A stretch of 64,000 nucleotides of DNA, taken from positions 1 to 64,000 of the forward strand of contig CAXTBC010000002.1 of the NCBI GenBank assembly GCA_964242595.1. The letters run 5' to 3'. Under the pieces are notes generated by a model, which made no database searches, had not been told where the DNA came from, and worked only from the letters and a program-made list of their open reading frames with translations. Source of the DNA: BOG-908 sp964242595. Its GTDB lineage: Bacteria > Pseudomonadota > Alphaproteobacteria > Acetobacterales > Acetobacteraceae. The translations under genes were made by a program, and so were the position numbers. Of this stretch, positions 59,987 to 64,000 are shown piece by piece; position 1 is the first letter of the stretch, and each line of letters starts with the position of its first letter.

Positions 59987-61147
59987 ATGGGGCCACCCTC
60001 CGCCGGCGTGCCGGCGCACCAGGAAGGGCGTACTGCCAGCAGCACGGAGGCGGCCAGCCGGTCCGTCACGCAGGACAGCCCCTCGCCCGCAGCACCGACA
60101 CCGCCGCAGGTCCTCTACATCGACGACGATCCGGGCATCGCCCGCCTGGTGCAGCGCCACCTGCAGCGTGCCGGCTACCAGGTCACCCTGGCCGCCAACG
60201 GCGCGGACGGCCTGGCGCTCGCCGCCGGCCGCACCTTCGACGCCATCGGCCTGGACCACTACATGCCCGGCCAGGACGGGCTGGAGGTGCTCGACGCGCT
60301 GGCCAACCTGCCCGCCACGCCGCCGGTGATCTTCGTCACCGGTGCCGAGGAGCCGCGCATCGCGGTGACCGCGCTGAAGAACGGCGCCGCCGACTACGTG
60401 GTCAAGGACGTGCACGGCACGTTCATCGAGCTGCTGGCCGCCAGCATCTCCCAGGAGATCACCCGCGCCCGCTTGCAACGCGAACGCGACACCGCCGAGC
60501 GCGAGGTCCATGAGAGCCGCGACCGCCTGGCAGCGCTCGCCGCCCAGCAGGCCATCCTGTTGCGTGAGGTCAACCACCGCGTCGCCAACTCGCTGCAGCT
60601 CATTACCTCGCTGGTCGAGATGCAGGCGCGCCGTGTGGCCGATCCCGCCGCCCGACTGATGCTGCGCCAGGCCGCCAAGCGGGTGGAAGCCGTCACCATG
60701 GTGCACCGCCGCCTCTATACCGGCAGCGACGTCGAGTTCGTGGAGATGGACGCCTACCTCGCCGGCCTGCTCGACGAACTGGAGCGCGCGAGCCACGCCG
60801 CCGCCACGCAACGGCGCATCGAGCTCACCTCGGACCCGGTCAGGGTGGAAACCGACAAGGCCGTGCCGATCGGCCTGATGGTCAACGAGCTCGTCACCAA
60901 TGCGCTCAAATACGCCTATCCGGACGGCGTGCCGGGACAGGTGCGCGTGCAGCTCAGCCGCGCGCAGGATACGCTGCGCCTGGTCGTCGAGGACGACGGT
61001 ATCGGCTACCCCGACGAGAGCGCCACCCCTAGGGGCAGCGGTTTGGGCTCGGTCATCGTGGGCTCCATGGCGCAGACGCTGCACGCCACCGTCGAACTGG
61101 ACCGCAGCCACGCCGGCACCCGCTTCGTGGTCTGCCTTGGCGTCTAG
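59987..61147 (+). CDS. Hybrid receiver-HWE/HisKA_2 histidine kinase
   Basis: A 386-residue soluble protein. A receiver (about 42-155; VLYIDDDPGIARLV, phospho-Asp in GLDHYMPGQDG) is followed by a coiled coil and a HisKA_2 domain (LLREVNHRVANSLQLITSLVEMQARR, with the acceptor His) and HATPase (GLMVNELVTNALKYAYPDG, DDGIGYPDE). This family often drives general stress response in alphaproteobacteria. The ATG follows the regulator stop by one base. Confidence 0.88.
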   Translation: MGPPSAGVPAHQEGRTASSTEAASRSVTQDSPSPAAPTPPQVLYIDDDPGIARLVQRHLQRAGYQVTLAANGADGLALAAGRTFDAIGLDHYMPGQDGLEVLDALANLPATPPVIFVTGAEEPRIAVTALKNGAADYVVKDVHGTFIELLAASISQEITRARLQRERDTAEREVHESRDRLAALAAQQAILLREVNHRVANSLQLITSLVEMQARRVADPAARLMLRQAAKRVEAVTMVHRRLYTGSDVEFVEMDAYLAGLLDELERASHAAATQRRIELTSDPVRVETDKAVPIGLMVNELVTNALKYAYPDGVPGQVRVQLSRAQDTLRLVVEDDGIGYPDESATPRGSGLGSVIVGSMAQTLHATVELDRSHAGTRFVVCLGV

Positions 61148-61154
61148 CCCCGCC

Positions 61155-62303
61155 GTGCCGCCTCCCCCGCCAGCCTTGCCCGCCGGCGCCACCACCGATC
61201 CCGTCGCCCTGGCGCAGGCCCTGCTGCGCTGCGCGTCCGTCACCCCGGCCGACGATGGCGCCCAAGCTATCCTGGCCGCCACGCTCCGCCGGCTCGGCTT
61301 CACCGTCACCACCCTGCCGTTCGGTCAGGTGCCGAACCTGTTCGCCCGCATCGGCACCGCCGGGCCGCATTTCTGCTTCGCCGGCCATACCGACGTGGTG
61401 CCGCCCGGCCCGGGCTGGCGCCACCCGCCCTTCGCCGCCGAGATCGCCGACGGCCACCTCTACGGCCGCGGCGCCTGCGACATGAAAGGCGCCATCGCCG
61501 CCTTCACCGCCGCCGCCGCCCGACACCTCGCGGCAGGCTCGCCGCACGGCTCCATCAGCCTGCTGGTCACCGGCGACGAGGAAGGCTCGGCCATCGACGG
61601 CACGGTGCGCGTGCTGGAATGGATGGCAGCTACCGGCAACCTGCCGGACGCCTGCATCGTCGGCGAGCCCACCAACCCGGCAACCCTGGGCGAAGCCGTC
61701 AAGATCGGCCGCCGCGGCAGCCTCAACGCCAGCATCACAATGCGCGGCACCCAGGGCCACGTCGCCTACCCGCACCGCGCCACCAACCCCATCCACCCGA
61801 TGATCGCCCTGCTGGCCGAGCTCACCACCCACACGCTCGATGCCGGGACGCCGCAGTTCGAACCGTCAAGCCTGCAGGTCACCTCCGTCGACGTCGGCAA
61901 CCCCGCCGCCAACGTCATCCCGGCCGAAGCCAGCGCCCGCCTCAACATACGCTTCAACGACCGTCACACCGGCGCCACCCTGTCGGACTGGCTGGGCGAG
62001 GCCGTCGCCCGCCACGCTCCAGGCGCAGACCTCGCCGTCACCCTCAGCGGCGAGGCATTCCTGACCGCCGGCCCGCTCGGGGCCCGCCTGGCCGCCACCA
62101 TCGCGCGCGTCACCGGCCGCACCCCCAGCCTGGAGACCGGCGGCGGCACTTCGGACGCCCGCTTCATCGCCCGCTACGCCCCGGTAGCCGAGTTCGGCCT
62201 GGTCGGCGCCACCATGCACCAGGTCGACGAGCGCGTGGCGGTGGCAGACCTGCTGATGCTGACCGACGTGTATGCGGCCATGCTGGAGGACTTCCTACCT
62301 TGA
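61155..62303 (+). CDS. dapE: Succinyl-diaminopimelate desuccinylase
   Basis: A 382-residue M20-type metallohydrolase of lysine and DAP synthesis. FCFAGHTDVVPPG, GRGACDMKGAIAAF, VTGDEEGSAIDGT and IVGEPTN hold the zinc ligands, and the C-terminus has the GGGTSDARFIARY signature of DapE. GTG 61155 was selected; other starts (TTG 61135 or 61174) are possible. The gene begins just after the kinase stop. Confidence 0.92.
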   Translation: MPPPPPALPAGATTDPVALAQALLRCASVTPADDGAQAILAATLRRLGFTVTTLPFGQVPNLFARIGTAGPHFCFAGHTDVVPPGPGWRHPPFAAEIADGHLYGRGACDMKGAIAAFTAAAARHLAAGSPHGSISLLVTGDEEGSAIDGTVRVLEWMAATGNLPDACIVGEPTNPATLGEAVKIGRRGSLNASITMRGTQGHVAYPHRATNPIHPMIALLAELTTHTLDAGTPQFEPSSLQVTSVDVGNPAANVIPAEASARLNIRFNDRHTGATLSDWLGEAVARHAPGADLAVTLSGEAFLTAGPLGARLAATIARVTGRTPSLETGGGTSDARFIARYAPVAEFGLVGATMHQVDERVAVADLLMLTDVYAAMLEDFLP

Positions 62304-62307
62304 GCGG

Positions 62308-62445
62308 ACAGCAAGGCAGCAGTTCTTTTTCGAGAAAAAGAACCAAAAAGCTTTTGCTCCCTGTCGGGTGTGCCCGGAGAGACGCGCGCCAAGTAAATAA
62401 AAGCTTTTTGCTTCTTTTTCTCGAAAAAGATCGCCTTCCCTACCC
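62308..62445. repeat. Repeat family A, copy 12 (inverted pair)
   Basis: Left arm: GGCAGCAGTTCTTTTTC-gag-AAAAAGAACCAAAAAGCTTTTGCTCCCTGTCGGG. Right arm inverted: AAATAAAAGCTTTTTGCTTCTTTTTC-tcg-AAAAAGATCGCC. They lie directly after dapE and before the next ATG. Confidence 0.85.
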
Positions 62446-62466
62446 TTCTTCAAAGAATATCAACGT

Positions 62467-63075
62467 ATGAGCGAGCGCCCGAACGGCCGCCTCCTGCTCG
62501 GCCTGCTACTGATCGGCACCGGCCGTGCAGCCGGCTTCGCCCAGTTCGGCGCCAACGCCGATGCCTTCCTGGCCAGCCTCGCTCCCTGGCTCGCCCTCCT
62601 GATCGTGCTGGCCGGCCTGCTCGCCGTCACCGGCCATTGGCTGGCAGCGCTCACCTTCTTCCTGTTCACGCTGTGCAACCTGCTCACTCCGGCCATCATG
62701 GCGGACGGGCTGTGCCGCCTGTGGGGCCGGCGGCAATACTGGGCGCTCTACGCCAACATCCTCAACTGCACACAGTGGATCATGCTCGCCGCGTTCCTGG
62801 TCCTCATCCCGGTCACCGCGGTACTGCTGGCGGCCGGCGTGCCGCCCGAAGCCGCCACGCGCATCACCGTGGGCGTCCTGGTCGCCTACCTCATGTGGTT
62901 CCACTGGTTCGCCGCCCGCCACGCCCTGCAGGTCTCGCGCGGCCGTGCCGCGCTCGCCATGCTATGCGTGGTGTTCGGCACCACGCTGCTTCTGGAGATC
63001 CCGGCCCTGCTCACCGGACACAGCAGCGCCCAGATGCTGCGCGCCCTCGCCCCCGAGCCGCCCGTCTCGTCCTAA
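62467..63075 (+). CDS. Multi-pass membrane protein of unknown function
   Basis: A 202-residue protein with about five transmembrane helices (about 8-25, 37-58, 58-80, 98-124, 132-150, 158-178). The loop RLWGRRQYWALYANILNCTQWIM is conserved-looking. Similar proteins occur in Acetobacteraceae but I know no function. It follows dapE in the same direction, with a repeat A pair between. Confidence 0.7.
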   Translation: MSERPNGRLLLGLLLIGTGRAAGFAQFGANADAFLASLAPWLALLIVLAGLLAVTGHWLAALTFFLFTLCNLLTPAIMADGLCRLWGRRQYWALYANILNCTQWIMLAAFLVLIPVTAVLLAAGVPPEAATRITVGVLVAYLMWFHWFAARHALQVSRGRAALAMLCVVFGTTLLLEIPALLTGHSSAQMLRALAPEPPVSS

Positions 63076-63190
63076 TTCGCGTTTCGTCAAGGCGAACACA
63101 TGGAAATTTGAGACGGCAACCCTGACGCCGGCGGGCCGCTTGCGCCCAGGCACGCCACGCCGGCGTGGCACAACGTCTCAGGAGATTCGC

Positions 63191-63526
63191 ATGCCGCAGT
63201 TCGACGCCACCATCAAGCACATCAAGGACGGCGTGAAGAGCATGACCGTCAGCGCCGCCGTCAAGAACATCGAGGGCTGGGAGACCACGCTCGAGAAGCT
63301 CGAGCAGCCCGGCGCCAAGGCCATCGTCAAAGATCTCGAGAACCTCAAGAAGCACCTCCATGCCGAGAAGCTGGACGGCGAGGCCATCCGCAAGCTCGTC
63401 GCCAAGCTCGGCAAGGAAACCGCAGCGCTCGCCGGCAAGGCCGACAGCAAGAACAGCGAGAAGGTCCGCGCGCTCGGCGAGGCGCTGGAGCACGCGGCGA
63501 CTGAGGCTGAAGGCGCTAAGGCCTGA
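63191..63526 (+). CDS. Small helical protein of unknown function
   Basis: A 111-residue, highly charged, all-helical protein (MPQFDATIKHIKDGVKSM, VKNIEGWETTLEKLEQPGAKAIVKDLENLKKHLHAEKLDGEAIRKLVAKLGKET). The ATG at 63191 has AGGAG 7 bases upstream. It lacks a signal peptide and membrane segments. A family-B-like repeat lies after the stop. It may be a stress or structural protein, but no function is assigned. Confidence 0.7.
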   Translation: MPQFDATIKHIKDGVKSMTVSAAVKNIEGWETTLEKLEQPGAKAIVKDLENLKKHLHAEKLDGEAIRKLVAKLGKETAALAGKADSKNSEKVRALGEALEHAATEAEGAKA

Positions 63527-63545
63527 GATCGCCGTAGACAAGGAA

Positions 63546-63632
63546 GGTTGGGGCTCTGCCCCAAACCCTGCTGGGGCCTCGAAGCCCCAGACTCCCACTC
63601 CCTCCAGGCCCTGGGGCTTAGCCCCGGGGCTG
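63546..63632 (-). repeat. Repeat family B, copy 5 (partial)
   Basis: GGTTGGGGCTCTGCCCCAAACCCTGCTGGGGCCTCGAAGCCCCAGAC matches the outer half of family B, followed by a further GC palindrome (GGGGCTTAGCCCC) in which the moaE stop codon lies. Confidence 0.7.
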
Positions 63633-64000
63633 TTTCTGCCAGGCCTCCGCCGCCTGCGTGTCTTCTTCGCGAGCCTCCACCCAAGCCTCGCTTCCATCGG
63701 CCAAGTGCTCTTTCTTCCAGAACGGCGCTGACGTCTTCAGCCAGTCAATCAGGAACGCGGTCCCGTCCAGCGCCGCCCGCCGGTGGTATGCTGCCGTAAG
63801 CACCAGCACGATCGCCTCGCCAGGCACCAGCCTGCCGTAGCGGTGCACCACCGTGCAGCCCAGTAAGGCAAACCGCTCTGCAGCTTCCCGCGCGATGGCG
63901 TCCAGCGCCGCGCCGGTCATCGCCGGGTAGTGCTCCAGCGTCAGCGCTGTGATCGGCCGCGCCTTCGTGCTCCTGACGATGCCCAGGAAGCTCGCCAGCC
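63618..64000 (-). CDS. moaE: Molybdopterin synthase catalytic subunit, cut by window edge
   Basis: The visible 127 residues run from LASFLGIVRSTKARPITALTLEHYPAMTGAAL to the C-terminus. HRYGRLVPGEAIVLVLTAAYHRRAALDGTAFLIDWLKTSAPFWKKEHLADGSEAW is the MoaE signature, with the Lys residues of FWKKE at the active site. It transfers sulfur from MoaD to precursor Z. The N-terminus lies outside the window. The last residues and stop fall in repeat B copy 5. Confidence 0.9.
   Translation of the reverse strand, partial: LASFLGIVRSTKARPITALTLEHYPAMTGAALDAIAREAAERFALLGCTVVHRYGRLVPGEAIVLVLTAAYHRRAALDGTAFLIDWLKTSAPFWKKEHLADGSEAWVEAREEDTQAAEAWQKQPRG

Noticed and set aside
1..64000. tRNA, rRNA or CRISPR arrays
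   Set aside because: No cloverleaf-like segment, rRNA segment or regularly spaced direct repeats were seen; the recurring repeats are dispersed and palindromic.

Overview
The window is GC-rich DNA from an alphaproteobacterium, most likely a member of the Acetobacteraceae (Rhodospirillales). The support is a CcrM-type GANTC methyltransferase, a GTTC-N7-GTTC SOS-type motif, an HWE-type histidine kinase, a COG0523 GTPase paired with a WD40 protein, and the overall codon and GC character. Genus is not resolved.

Layout. (1) 1-1.5 kb: an IS630-like N-terminus runs off the left edge, followed by decayed non-coding DNA. (2) 1.5-7.9 kb: host genes on the minus strand (GlsB/YeaQ-type membrane protein, HSL-type esterase, SDR, ccrM, small conserved protein, MFS carrier) plus an S24-type HTH repressor on the plus strand with palindromic and SOS-like upstream sites. 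(3) 8.0-34.0 kb: a contractile-tail (P2/Mu-like) prophage, nearly all on the minus strand and read from high to low coordinates: small and large terminase, portal, scaffold, capsid, connectors, sheath, tube, chaperone with a -1 frameshift, short Pro/Ala-rich tape-measure candidate, hub genes U/X/D/V, baseplate W/J/I, fibres, beta-helix tailspike, SGNH hydrolase, holin-like and lipoprotein genes. A divergent HTH control region lies at its upstream end. I see no integrase, replication gene or recognisable endolysin. (4) 34-42.6 kb: gmk, a secreted beta-roll protein, and the fabD-fabG-acpP-fabF-mltG cluster, then a sulfotransferase-like protein. (5) 42.8-46.6 kb: a complete IS1-family transposon with terminal inverted repeats and an 8-bp target duplication, carrying a HigB/HigA-ImmA toxin-antitoxin locus and small passengers, inserted in a small HTH-like gene. 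(6) 46.8-64 kb: DUF4349 lipoprotein, HIT protein, WD40 protein with COG0523 GTPase, glycosyltransferase, GST, dinB, an AT-richer DUF1828 module with a broken partner, the Kdo genes kdsD/kdsB/kdsA, a three-gene sensory cluster, dapE, two small genes and a moaE fragment at the right edge.

Two families of dispersed intergenic repeats cut across all regions, including the prophage. Family A is an A/T-stem hairpin followed by a conserved tail and often occurs as an inverted pair; at least 12 loci are seen. Family B is a palindromic element with GGGGCTCTGCCCC-type ends; 5 loci are seen. A 150-bp MITE with 17-18-bp inverted ends and a TAA duplication has split one B copy. The most informative features are the GGGAAAC frameshift site in the tail chaperone, the TA-bearing IS1-family transposon with its reconstructible empty site, and the repeat families.
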